DNA from: Lysinibacillus sp. JNUCC-52
GTDB lineage: Bacteria > Bacillota > Bacilli > Bacillales_A > Planococcaceae
Assembly (NCBI RefSeq): GCF_015999545.1
Contig: NZ_CP065546.1
Location: 3,690,001-3,754,000, forward strand
Reading direction: 5' to 3'
Length of the DNA stretch: 64,000 bases
Shown: piece by piece, positions 1-8,438 of the stretch
How the letters are laid out: every line of letters starts with the position of its first letter
How positions within the stretch are numbered: the stretch's first letter is position 1
The notes under the pieces: model-generated
Databases searched by the model: none
What the model was told of the DNA's origin: nothing
Seen by the model: the letters and a program-made list of their open reading frames with translations, nothing else
Translations under genes and position numbers: made by a program

Positions 1-175
1 ATAAATGACCATTGCTGCGTGTAAGCAAAATAAACTATGACAACTAGAACAGAACGTACAAAGAATTGAAATGATAAGCTTTCCCAAAAAGATTTTATTT
101 TTTAAAAAAGGGTAGTTATATTTATGAATTAATAAGTTATATAGTAGCTTAATTATGTATATTAGGGGGATTGCT

Positions 176-880
176 ATGAAGTGGGTTGCGCTTTTAAGCT
201 TTTTATTAATGATTACCATTAATGGTATAGCAAGTACAATAGGTATTAATGGCAAAACGACAGGAGAAATTTCGAACCAACAACAGGTGCTGTTTATGCC
301 AGCAGGCTATGTTTTTTCTATCTGGCTTGTAATTTATATAGTATTAGGAATATGGATGGCTATTCAATTATTTCGTAAGAAAGCCAATCAGGAGACTGCT
401 ATTTTAAGTCTTTTTACATCAACTTGTTTATATAACATTGCTTGGCTTTTATGTTGGCATTATGAATACTTTACATTATCGATCGTCATGATGATTGGTC
501 TCCTTGTTAGTTTAATCTTTATTTATAGAAGTTATCCGAAAGGGGATTGCCGTTTTGCAGGGAGATTACCATTTTCGATTTACATGGGCTGGATTAGTGT
601 TGCTTTAATGGCAAATATTAGCTATGTACTTACATATTATCAGTGGGACGGCTTTGGTATAGCTGATGTATGGTGGGCGAATTTGTTACTTTTGGTTGCC
701 ACATGTCTTGCTATTTATATTCGCTACGTTGAAATCGACGTTTTGTTTCCAATCGTTATTATTTGGGCTTTTATCGGTATTGCTGTAAAAAATGGAGTAG
801 ATGCTGGAAGCTTATTCTATATGCCTTTACTGTATAGTGCCATCCTTGTTATCTCTATTTTCATCGGCAAAAGAAAATAA
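176..880 (+). CDS. TspO/MBR-like multi-pass membrane protein
   Basis: The 234-residue protein is almost entirely hydrophobic, with about six to seven membrane segments rich in Trp and Tyr. The stretch PAGYVFSIWLVIY (about residues 43-55) and a later YNIAWLLCW segment resemble the conserved parts of tryptophan-rich sensory (TspO) proteins, which bind tetrapyrroles or lipids in membranes. I chose the ATG at 176 because AGGGGGA lies 5 bases upstream; an in-frame ATG at 155 has no ribosome site. It stands alone ahead of the FAD dehydrogenase. The family call rests on motif resemblance; the ligand is unknown. Confidence 0.6.
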   Translation: MKWVALLSFLLMITINGIASTIGINGKTTGEISNQQQVLFMPAGYVFSIWLVIYIVLGIWMAIQLFRKKANQETAILSLFTSTCLYNIAWLLCWHYEYFTLSIVMMIGLLVSLIFIYRSYPKGDCRFAGRLPFSIYMGWISVALMANISYVLTYYQWDGFGIADVWWANLLLLVATCLAIYIRYVEIDVLFPIVIIWAFIGIAVKNGVDAGSLFYMPLLYSAILVISIFIGKRK

Positions 881-1002
881 TATCGTCTGGAAAAAAGAGG
901 GTACATTCAATTGACTGAATATTACTTTAATTCTATACTTTTGAATAGTAACACTAGATTCATAGATGTAGTTAACTACTAATGAAGGTGAGGAATGTAA
1001 GT

Positions 1003-2691
1003 ATGAGATGGGATGCAAGTTATGATGTAGTAGTAGTAGGATCAGGCGCTGCAGGTTTGACAGCAGGACTCACAGCAAAGTTGCAAGGAATGAAGTCATT
1101 AGTCATTGAAAAAACTGATCGTTACGGTGGAGCATCTGCCTTATCAGGTGGGGCACTATGGATTCCAAATAATCATGTGATTAAAGGTGCAGGTGTTCCT
1201 GACACACATGAACTAGCACGTTTGTACTTAGATTCTACTATTGGTGAGCGTGTACCAGCCGCTTTAAAAGAGGCATATATAACACGTGGGCCAGAAATGT
1301 TAAAATTTTTAAGTAATCATACAAACCATATGCGTTTCCAATATGCCAAAGGCTATTCGGATTATTATCCTGAAAAGCCAGGCGGTTTATCACAAGGGCG
1401 GTCGATAGAGCCACTTATTTTTGATTTGCAAAAGATGGGAACTTTAGCTGATACAATGCGACGATCTACTATGTCGACTAAAGGTTTCACAATGAATAGC
1501 TATGAATTCCATAAGGTCAATATGATTAGACGTACAATGAAAGGAAAAACAACAGCACTAAAGCTTGGTATGCGCTTAGTGAAGTCTAAAATAACAGGTA
1601 GTGAGCCTATAGCATTAGGACAATCTTTAATTGCACGCTTACGTATGTCACTTGCGGAAGCGAATGGAGATTTATGGGTTTCAACTGCATTTAAAGATTT
1701 TATCGTAAAAAATAATCGTGTGATTGGTTTGATAGTAGAACGAGATGGACAAGAAATGCAGATTGAAGCCAAACACGGTGTGGTGCTTTCATCTGGGGGC
1801 TTTTCTCATAATCAAGCATACCGTGAGAAATATTTGCCTTCACCAACCAATGCCAAATGGACATCAACGCCAGAAGGGCAAACAGGGGATTGCATTGAAC
1901 CGAGCGTTAAAATTGGGGGAACATTAGATTTAATGGATAAAGGTTGGGGGGCACCTTCCGTAATTGATCCCGAAGGACATCCTTTTTTCTTAGTGGCAGA
2001 CCGTGGTGTACCAAATATGATGGTTGTGGACAATTTAGGCAATCGTTATTTAAATGAAGCTGCCCCTTATCATGAGTTTGTAGATAATATGTTTGCACAC
2101 CATAAAAAAACGAATACAGGGATACCTTCTTGGATTGTTATTGATGCAACTGCGAAGAGTCGATATATATTTACAGGTTTGTTCCCTGGACAAGCTTTTC
2201 CAAAAAGCTAGTTCGAAAATGATATTGTAAAAAGCGGTAAAACAATAGAGGAATTAGCAAATCAAATGGGTGTCCCATCAGAAAATTTACTTGAAACGGT
2301 TGCGCGTTTTAATACATTTGCACGTAATGGAAGTGATGATGATTTCCATCGAGGTCAAAGTGCGTACGATAACTATTATGGAGATCCTACTTTAAAAAAT
2401 CCGAACTTAGCAGAATTGAAGGATGCCCCTTATTATGCGCTCCGTTTATATCCAGGTGATATTGGCACAAAAGGTGGGCTCGTTATAGACGAGCATGCAA
2501 GGGTAGTGAAGCAAGATGGAACACCGATTGAAGGCTTGTATGCATCTGGTAATTGCTCTGCTTCGATTATGGGTGAAACGTATCCAGGCCCAGGTGCTAC
2601 GCTTGGACCTGGAATGACGATGAGCTATATTGCAACATCGCATATGGCGAAATGTAGTAAGCAAGAAATAGCAGCTCTTATTGAAGCATAA
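1003..2691 (+). pseudogene. FAD-dependent dehydrogenase (fumarate reductase/3-ketosteroid dehydrogenase type) interrupted by one in-frame TAG
   Basis: The N-terminus has a Rossmann FAD motif (GSGAAG, residues 13-18), followed by an EKTDRYGGASALSGG segment typical of the FAD_binding_2 family. The C-terminus ends with the family's [14 protein letters not shown] flavin-binding region. Reading frame 1 runs through the whole gene and is broken only by TAG at 2209-2211; reading continues in the same frame as [16 protein letters not shown]. The joined product would be about 560 residues, the normal size. The start at 1003 follows GGTGAGG. A truncated product from 1003 would lack the C-terminal FAD and substrate segment, so the gene is probably inactive unless the TAG is suppressed or is a sequencing error. 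Confidence 0.85.
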
Positions 2692-2704
2692 TTTGTTCTA
2701 TACT

Positions 2705-2741
2705 AAAAACCTTCTTATTCTTTCGATAAGGAGGTTTTTTT
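2705..2741 (+). terminator. Rho-independent terminator after the FAD dehydrogenase
   Basis: AAAAACCTTCTTAT pairs with ATAAGGAGGTTTTT (one G-T pair) around a short loop and is followed by a T run. Confidence 0.8.
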
Positions 2742-2926
2742 CCATTAATAACTTGAGAAGTGTACAGATAGAAAAGGGCCATTGTTCTAATTTTGTTCGT
2801 TTTTGAATATAGTGGCTACTGGGTGAAGAAATAGGATTGCACATTGGAATGCTAAAAACCCAATATTGGGGTTTTATAAGGAAGGCGATGCTTTGTTATT
2901 GAAAGTAAAAAGGAGTGACTACACAC

Positions 2927-4615
2927 GTGCTAGAGTATAAACTCGTGACAACGATTAACGAGCTAGAGACATATAAGGATACTTGGTCTGAAATACTTGA
3001 ACGTGAAAAAAACGACAATCCATTTATAGAATATGAATGGATTTCAACCTGGTGGATGATAGTGGGGCACGATGAGAATGTGGAAATTTACATTGTTGAG
3101 CATAACGGGGAAGCTATCGCATTTTTTCCGTTTGTTCATACAAGTCGATTTGGTGGTATTCATCAGTTTAGCTTTTTAGGACAAGGGCTTGCTTCTTATA
3201 TGGAGGTAGTTGCCGAAAAAAGATGGAAAGAGCAGGCTGTGCATTATTTATTGAAGGAACTTATAAGCAAATTTACACGTGTTCTCTTCGTATTACATGG
3301 CCTTCTTGAAAGTAAGGATACTTCTCCAATATTAGAGAAATATACAATAGCACATCAATTGCCCTATTCGGTTTTTCGTGTTGTCACACCTTATATAGAT
3401 TTTAAGTCGATTGAATTACCCGATTTTTTAAAGAAGCATAAGCGAAGATTTAAAAGTATTGATCGTCGAGAAAAGCGGTTGAAGGAACTTGGAACAATAA
3501 CATATCAAAAAGCACATGCTGGAAATTTAGATAACATGTTTCAATTGTTTGAAAGAAGATGGCAAAAGAAAATGGATACGAGTGGTTTTACAGCACAACG
3601 GACAAAGGCTTTTTTTGAGCAGCTCGCAAAGCAGCAAAATGGGGCATTAAGTTTAAAAGTTCACAGTTTGCAATTCGAAAATATTTGGATTGGTTTTACA
3701 TTAGATATTTGTTGTCGAGGAAGAAATTTTTGTCATGCGATGGGGCATGAGCCAGATTTCAATATGTTTGGACCTGGACGTTTAATTGAGAAAGAAAATA
3801 TGTTGAAGGCACATAGTATGAACGTTCGTCTATACGATTTTGGTATTGGGTATGAGCCTTATAAGTTTGACTGGTATACACATTTAGATTTCACAAGAAA
3901 ATTCATCATGAGTACTGCAGGGGTGCGGGAGCGAGCGCTTCGTACTGTAATGGTGCTACAAGAATCGTTATTAGCGTTGGTGAAAACAAATCGCAGAATT
4001 GTAGAATGGAAACGTAATACATTAGGTGAATTACGATACTTGTTTACAAAAGCTGATAAGAATGAATGGCTGTCCATGCTAAAATGTAAGGTGTTTAATG
4101 GACATAAATTTACGATTTATTATTTAGAACAAAAATTAGGCCAACATCAATCTAACTTTCAGGAAATAAATATTCAATCAGTGCTCGAAAACGATCAGCG
4201 AACGGAGCTTCTTGCCCATTATTTTAAAGGCTATAAGCTCTATGGACAGAAACAGGACATTTCCTTTTTGCGACATGATCAATTTATCCACGAGGAAGCG
4301 GATGGGTTTAAGCAAGAATTGCCACCAAATACTACATATATTAAAAATTATGAACTACCAAAACTCCAAATGATTGTAGATGAAGTGCAACGAGAAGGGC
4401 TTGCAATTTGTACCTCTGCTAATTGGTTTGAGTGGCGAAAACGTAAAACGTTAACTGCATTAGGTTTTCGAAAGGTAGAACGTGTTTTAATAACTCAACT
4501 GTTTAAGTGGAAAAAGGTGCATCGTCATGAAAAGAAATGGGTAAAATTTTTTTTGAAACACGGACAGCAAACAGAACAACGCTGGCACCTAGCACTACTT
4601 TCCTTCCTAATATAA
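2927..4615 (+). CDS. CelD/BcsL-type GNAT acyltransferase, two-domain, copy 1
   Basis: The 562-residue N-terminal half carries the features of the CelD/BcsL (FemAB-like) acetyltransferases: NPFIEYEWISTWW near the start, an RREKRLKELG basic segment, RRWQKKMDTSGFT, and a GxGRLIEKEN segment followed by YDFGIGYEPYKFDW. These proteins acylate or aminoacylate sugars and peptides in envelope polysaccharide loci. A second conserved part follows, ending WFEWRKRKTLTALGFRKVERV, which looks like the end of another GNAT fold. GTG at 2927 is preferred because AAAGGAGTG lies 10 bases upstream; an upstream GTG at 2915 overlaps that site. It is a close paralog of the gene at 8439 but sits alone outside the glycan operon. 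Confidence 0.75.
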   Translation: MLEYKLVTTINELETYKDTWSEILEREKNDNPFIEYEWISTWWMIVGHDENVEIYIVEHNGEAIAFFPFVHTSRFGGIHQFSFLGQGLASYMEVVAEKRWKEQAVHYLLKELISKFTRVLFVLHGLLESKDTSPILEKYTIAHQLPYSVFRVVTPYIDFKSIELPDFLKKHKRRFKSIDRREKRLKELGTITYQKAHAGNLDNMFQLFERRWQKKMDTSGFTAQRTKAFFEQLAKQQNGALSLKVHSLQFENIWIGFTLDICCRGRNFCHAMGHEPDFNMFGPGRLIEKENMLKAHSMNVRLYDFGIGYEPYKFDWYTHLDFTRKFIMSTAGVRERALRTVMVLQESLLALVKTNRRIVEWKRNTLGELRYLFTKADKNEWLSMLKCKVFNGHKFTIYYLEQKLGQHQSNFQEINIQSVLENDQRTELLAHYFKGYKLYGQKQDISFLRHDQFIHEEADGFKQELPPNTTYIKNYELPKLQMIVDEVQREGLAICTSANWFEWRKRKTLTALGFRKVERVLITQLFKWKKVHRHEKKWVKFFLKHGQQTEQRWHLALLSFLI

Positions 4616-4616
4616 C

Positions 4617-4656
4617 AAAAAATCCTTAGCGTCTTCTTTACGCTAAGGATTTTTAT
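4617..4656. terminator. Bidirectional terminator between convergent genes
   Basis: AAAATCCTTAGCG and CGCTAAGGATTTT form a perfect stem flanked by an A run and a T run, so it can serve the GNAT gene (+) and the NUMOD4 gene (-). Confidence 0.85.
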
Positions 4657-4684
4657 TTGTCATGTAAAAGAGCTTATGCTCTTA

Positions 4685-5287
4685 TTAAAAGTGAATACCT
4701 GGCTTGTCAATTAGCTTACAGCCTGTGCCATATTTCGCTTTTAAGGCACCTTTAAAGTTTGTTTGTTCAAGCTCTGGGAATGCCTGCTTCCATAGTTCGA
4801 ATACATTATGATTCGCTGCAACGCCGTTTTTTGTTAAACGGACAATATGAAAACCATATTCATCATTGCAACGAGCTAATGGGCGATTTTCGCGTACGGT
4901 AATAATACGTCCGCTTTCAGTGATTTCATAGAGTTCTTCATAGCCTGCAATTGCACGGCTTTTTTCATCCAAATTAGTTGTTTTTATAACAGTCTCTTTA
5001 ACTGGTTTTTGTTCATTAGCCCCATTAGAAACTGCTGTCTTATTTTCCTCAGGAAGTTGCTCGACGATAATAAAATCCTTATTGGATGCCTTATCACTCA
5101 TCGTCGCCATTACGTTCATAATGGAACCTACATAATGCATTGGTTTGTCGTTACCTTCTTCATATACGAAAATATTATAGTCGGTTTTATTAATCTTTTT
5201 CATAATAATATTTCCTGTTAAAATCGTAAAACCGATAAATTTGTTTTTATTAAGTGCTTGTAGTGCTTGTTGTTTGGTTAAAGTCAT
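4685..5287 (-). CDS. NUMOD4-motif protein without a nuclease domain
   Basis: This is a 200-residue protein. Residues 113-172 (IAGYEELYEITESGRI, then DEYGFHIVRLTKNG and NVFELWKQAFPE) match the layout of the NUMOD4 DNA-binding motif normally found beside HNH or GIY-YIG homing endonucleases. No HNH His/Asn pattern or GIY-YIG pair is present. Residues 1-75 form an unrecognised N-terminal domain with many Ile, Lys and Asn, and residues 78-105 look like a flexible linker. The ATG at 5287 follows GGAG. It has its own terminator and no operon partner. It may be a DNA-binding protein derived from a homing endonuclease; function unknown. Confidence 0.6.
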   Translation of the reverse strand: MTLTKQQALQALNKNKFIGFTILTGNIIMKKINKTDYNIFVYEEGNDKPMHYVGSIMNVMATMSDKASNKDFIIVEQLPEENKTAVSNGANEQKPVKETVIKTTNLDEKSRAIAGYEELYEITESGRIITVRENRPLARCNDEYGFHIVRLTKNGVAANHNVFELWKQAFPELEQTNFKGALKAKYGTGCKLIDKPGIHF

Positions 5288-5413
5288 TACTAAATCTCCT
5301 AAAAAATTGTTTTTTCTATTTTACCATAAAATAAGTTTTGCTGTTTTTCAATGGATGTAGTTAGCCAAAGCAAGTATAACATTGTGTTATTTTCCGAAAA
5401 TTCGAGAGAATAT

Positions 5414-5473
5414 GTAAAGTATGCTTTACAAATGATGGTTAGTAAAGTAAACTTTACGTAAAGGTTGCTTTAC
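5414..5473. promoter_or_regulatory. Three palindromic operators GTAAAG-N4-CTTTAC
   Basis: Perfect 16-bp palindromes with identical arms lie at 5414-5429, 5442-5457 and 5458-5473; only the central four bases differ (TATG, TAAA, GTTG). They lie just before the XRE gene. Binding by that protein is an inference from position. Confidence 0.8.
5425..5453 (+). promoter_or_regulatory. Promoter of the XRE-membrane protein pair
   Basis: TTTACA (5425-5430) and TAAACT (5448-5453) are 17 bases apart. The -35 lies in the first palindrome and the -10 in the second, so repressor binding would block RNA polymerase. Confidence 0.6.
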
Positions 5474-5489
5474 ATTGGGGTGGTGAAAA

Positions 5490-5693
5490 ATGGAACAACG
5501 TATAAAAGAATTAAGAGCATCATTTGGTTGGACGCAAGAACAGTTAGCCGAAAAACTAGGAGTTTCAAGGCAAACAATTATTTCTATAGAAAATGGTCGT
5601 TACAATCCTTCTTTAGAGCTTGCCTATAAAATTGCAAAATCATTTCAACTAAGCATTGAGGAAGTATTCATTTTTGAGAAAGGTAGTGATTGA
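5490..5693 (+). CDS. XRE/Cro-CI family transcriptional regulator, single HTH domain
   Basis: The 67-residue protein is one helix-turn-helix domain: IKELRASFGWTQEQLAEKLGVSRQTIISIENG, then NPSLELAYKIAKSFQLSIEEVF. This is the common small Bacillus XRE repressor type, which usually acts with a neighbouring membrane protein. The start follows GGGGTGG. The stop overlaps the ribosome-binding region of the next gene, so the two are translated together. The three identical palindromes that cover its own promoter suggest autorepression. Confidence 0.85.
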   Translation: MEQRIKELRASFGWTQEQLAEKLGVSRQTIISIENGRYNPSLELAYKIAKSFQLSIEEVFIFEKGSD

Positions 5694-5695
5694 AT

Positions 5696-5998
5696 ATGAG
5701 TTTGGAACAAATGTTAGGTTTTCTAGGTATAGTACTTGGCATTTCGGGAGGCCTATTTGGACTATGGTGGGGACGTAGGATGGCAGCACGTAAAAATGGG
5801 CTGGATGAAAGATATGAAAAAATTACAGTAAGCTCACTAGCGAACGGGTGGAAAATAACAGTTATTTCTATTTATGTTCTATTTCTATTATTAATAGCTG
5901 GTGTTCAGTTTTCTACCGCTCAAGCTTTAGGAATTCTTTTACTCATTCATATGGCTGGATGGGCATTTTCGACACTTTATTATAATTTAAAATATTGA
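5696..5998 (+). CDS. Small membrane protein in an operon with the XRE regulator
   Basis: A 100-residue protein with three hydrophobic segments: residues about 5-25 (LGFLGIVLGISGGLFGLWWG), 53-72 and 75-92. Between the first two is a charged loop (RRMAARKNGLDERYEKI). ATG at 5696 is preferred over TTG at 5690 because of spacing from AGGTAGTG. Small XRE regulators of this type are often paired with such membrane proteins, but I do not recognise a named family and the function is unknown. Confidence 0.65.
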   Translation: MSLEQMLGFLGIVLGISGGLFGLWWGRRMAARKNGLDERYEKITVSSLANGWKITVISIYVLFLLLIAGVQFSTAQALGILLLIHMAGWAFSTLYYNLKY

Positions 5999-6040
5999 TT
6001 ATAAGTAATGGAATTATAGAGAAAAGGAGCATTATATATA

Positions 6041-6493
6041 ATGGAGCATAAGTTTAGTATGAATTTATCTTGGTCAAATGGAAGAAATGGGACAGGGAAC
6101 TTAACAGCTAGCAATTTGAATACAATCGTTTCTATTCCTCGGGAAATGAATGGACCAGGAATCGGAACAAATCCAGATGAAATGTTATTAGGTGCTTCAG
6201 CAACTTGTTATTTAATTACCTTTGCCGCATTGCTGGAAAACGCCAAAATACCAGTAGTGGCGTTGTCGATGGATTCAGAAGGGTTTGTAGATGTAACGGA
6301 TGGAGTTTTTACATATGTTAGAATTGTCCATAGACCTAATGTAAAAGTCTCGCAACTAACCGAACATGAAGAAAAACGGATGCATCGGCTAGCTCAAAAA
6401 GCAGAACAAACATGTATGATTAGTAAGGCGTTGAAGGGAAATGTGCAAATCGAATGCTACCTTGAAATTGAGCAGTCGTCTAATAGTCAGTAA
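6041..6493 (+). CDS. OsmC/Ohr family protein
   Basis: This 150-residue protein has the OsmC fold layout: an N-terminal strand region, then GTNPDEMLLGASATCYLITFAALLE holding the first redox cysteine, and AEQTCMISKAL holding the second. OsmC and Ohr proteins reduce organic hydroperoxides with this cysteine pair. The start follows AAAAGGAG. It stands alone and ends in its own terminator. The exact subfamily (Ohr, OsmC or the YhfA-like group) cannot be settled by eye. Confidence 0.8.
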   Translation: MEHKFSMNLSWSNGRNGTGNLTASNLNTIVSIPREMNGPGIGTNPDEMLLGASATCYLITFAALLENAKIPVVALSMDSEGFVDVTDGVFTYVRIVHRPNVKVSQLTEHEEKRMHRLAQKAEQTCMISKALKGNVQIECYLEIEQSSNSQ

Positions 6494-6518
6494 GTAATTT
6501 AATATTTCCATAAAAATT

Positions 6519-6560
6519 AAAGGAATTATGCCAGAAGTTTTTCTGGTGTAATTCCTTTTG
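6519..6560 (+). terminator. Terminator after the OsmC gene
   Basis: AAAGGAATTA and TAATTCCTTT form the outer stem; CCAGAA and TTCTGG continue it inward. Confidence 0.85.
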
Positions 6561-6658
6561 TCATATTTACAGGGTATTTGCTTTGTCTGAAATAGTTCTA
6601 TAAATGTGCGAAATGAATATATAAAGTTAAGCACTAAAAAAATGTAAAGGATGATGTA

Positions 6659-7294
6659 TTGCACGTCCAGACAGCTGAGACAAACACATTTTATGGTCAG
6701 TATGGAAAACGAATTTTTGATATAGTTGGGGCAATTCTATTATTACTTATGACAATTCCTCTTATGTTAGGTGTACTCCTCCTATTACTTATGACTACAG
6801 GACGCCCCATTTTTTTTAAACAAATTCGAACTGGTTACGAACATCAACGTTTTATCATTTGGAAATTAAGAACGATGACGATTCAGGCTACACCTGTCAA
6901 TATGCCTGCATTATGTACAGAAGGTATTCCAGATGATTACTATTTTAAAACTGACCAAGATACGCGCATTACAAAAATCGGAGCAATCTTACGTAAGTTA
7001 AGCATTGATGAAATTCCGCAGCTTTTGAATGTAATGAAGGGTGAAATGAGTATTGTTGGACCGAGGCCAGAAGTACCGACAATTACAAATAGTTATAGCG
7101 CTTTACAGGCACGCCGTCTAGAAGTGAAGCCAGGTTTAACAGGGCTTGCACAAATTAACGGACGATCCAATATTTCGCATGGTCAAAAAATTTCCTATGA
7201 CATTCATTATGTAGAGAACGTAACGTTTTTGATGGATTTAAAAATTGTTGTGAAAACCTTTTTCGTTGTTCTAGCTAGAACAGGGGCTTACTAA
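6659..7294 (+). CDS. Undecaprenyl-phosphate sugar phosphotransferase (bacterial sugar transferase family)
   Basis: The enzyme starts glycan assembly by transferring a sugar-1-phosphate from a nucleotide sugar to undecaprenyl phosphate at the inner membrane face. The sequence shows KRIFDIVGAILLLLMTIPLML (reentrant membrane helix), GRPIFFKQIRTGY, FIIWKLRTM, LRKLSIDEIPQLLNVMKGEMSIVGPRPE and GLTGLAQINGR, all hallmarks of the WbaP C-terminal/PglC fold. At 211 residues it is a catalytic-core-only form. The start is TTG at 6659 behind AAAGGATGATG. It is the first gene of the glycan locus that runs to 11843. Confidence 0.92.
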   Translation: MHVQTAETNTFYGQYGKRIFDIVGAILLLLMTIPLMLGVLLLLLMTTGRPIFFKQIRTGYEHQRFIIWKLRTMTIQATPVNMPALCTEGIPDDYYFKTDQDTRITKIGAILRKLSIDEIPQLLNVMKGEMSIVGPRPEVPTITNSYSALQARRLEVKPGLTGLAQINGRSNISHGQKISYDIHYVENVTFLMDLKIVVKTFFVVLARTGAY

Positions 7295-7312
7295 AAGAGC
7301 AAGAGGTGAAGG

Positions 7313-8437
7313 ATGCTGAAGATTGTTCAACTTATAACACGTATGGATAAAGTAGGCGGCGCTCAAAAACATGTGGAGGCACTTGCCATAAAGCTAAAGC
7401 GAGATGCCCATGAAGTGACGATTGTGACAGGTTATTATGATGCATCATTATGGCGCTTACAAGATGAGCAAATTAATGTCATCAGTATCCCTGCCATGCA
7501 ACGGGCGATTCATTTAACAAAAGATATCCAAGCACTTTGGCAATTACGAATTGCTTTAAAAAAAATCCAGCCCGATGTGATTGCAACACATTCTTCTAAG
7601 GCAGGAGCAATTGGACGTATCATCGGAGGTCTTTTGCATATTCCAACAATTTTTACTGCACATAGCTGGAGTTTTACAGAAGGGGTTCCACAAAAAAAGC
7701 AACTGATGTATCGACAGCTTGAAAAAACCGTCCAGCCATTAACAACTAAAATCATCACCGTTTCTGATTATGATCGTAAGCTGGCGTTAACGAAAGGCAT
7801 TGCACCTGCTCATAAATTACAGACTATTCATAATGGCATTGAACAATTAGAAACGACTCTAGTACCAAATAGAGTGAAACATGAGCATCCGCAAATCGTT
7901 ATGGTTGCTCGCTTTGAGGTGCCAAAAAGGCAAGATTTACTGTTGGAGGCTTTGCTGGAGCTAGCAGACATACCATGGCACCTGCAATTTATTGGCGACG
8001 GTTCTTTACGACCTCAGCTAGAAAGCTACGTAAAAGATAAAGGTTTTTCAGAGCGAGTTACGTTTTTAGGCAATCAATTAGATGTCACAAAATTACTTGC
8101 TCAAAGTCAGATTTTTGCACTGCTATCAGATTGGGAGGGATTACCCATCTCAATTATTGAAGCGATGAGAGCTGGACTTCCTATCATTGCCACAAACGTT
8201 GGTGGAGTCAATGAGTTAGTGACGGATAAAGAAAACGGTTTTTTAATCGCTCGGGACGATCCAAACCAACTGAAAATAAGACTTAAAGAGCTTTTAATGG
8301 ATGAAACGCTATGTAAAAAAATGGGCGATATAAGTGAACGTCGTTTTTTACGAGATTTTACGTTTGTTCCTATGTACAAAAAAACAGTATCTATCTATGA
8401 ACAGGCGATTTCAAAGTTTGCTAAAAAGGGTGATTAA
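7313..8437 (+). CDS. Family 4 glycosyltransferase
   Basis: This 374-residue GT-B fold enzyme has an N-terminal acceptor domain (VGGAQKHVEALA) and a C-terminal donor domain with IVMVARFEVPKRQDLL, FIGDGSLRPQLE, LLSDWEGLPISIIEAMRAGLPIIATNVGGVNELV. The E-x7-E type nucleotide-sugar motif is intact. It probably adds the second sugar to the lipid carrier charged by the preceding sugar transferase. The start follows AGAGGTGAAGG, 18 bases after the upstream gene. Its stop lies just before the next gene's ribosome site. Confidence 0.92.
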   Translation: MLKIVQLITRMDKVGGAQKHVEALAIKLKRDAHEVTIVTGYYDASLWRLQDEQINVISIPAMQRAIHLTKDIQALWQLRIALKKIQPDVIATHSSKAGAIGRIIGGLLHIPTIFTAHSWSFTEGVPQKKQLMYRQLEKTVQPLTTKIITVSDYDRKLALTKGIAPAHKLQTIHNGIEQLETTLVPNRVKHEHPQIVMVARFEVPKRQDLLLEALLELADIPWHLQFIGDGSLRPQLESYVKDKGFSERVTFLGNQLDVTKLLAQSQIFALLSDWEGLPISIIEAMRAGLPIIATNVGGVNELVTDKENGFLIARDDPNQLKIRLKELLMDETLCKKMGDISERRFLRDFTFVPMYKKTVSIYEQAISKFAKKGD

Positions 8438-8438
8438 A

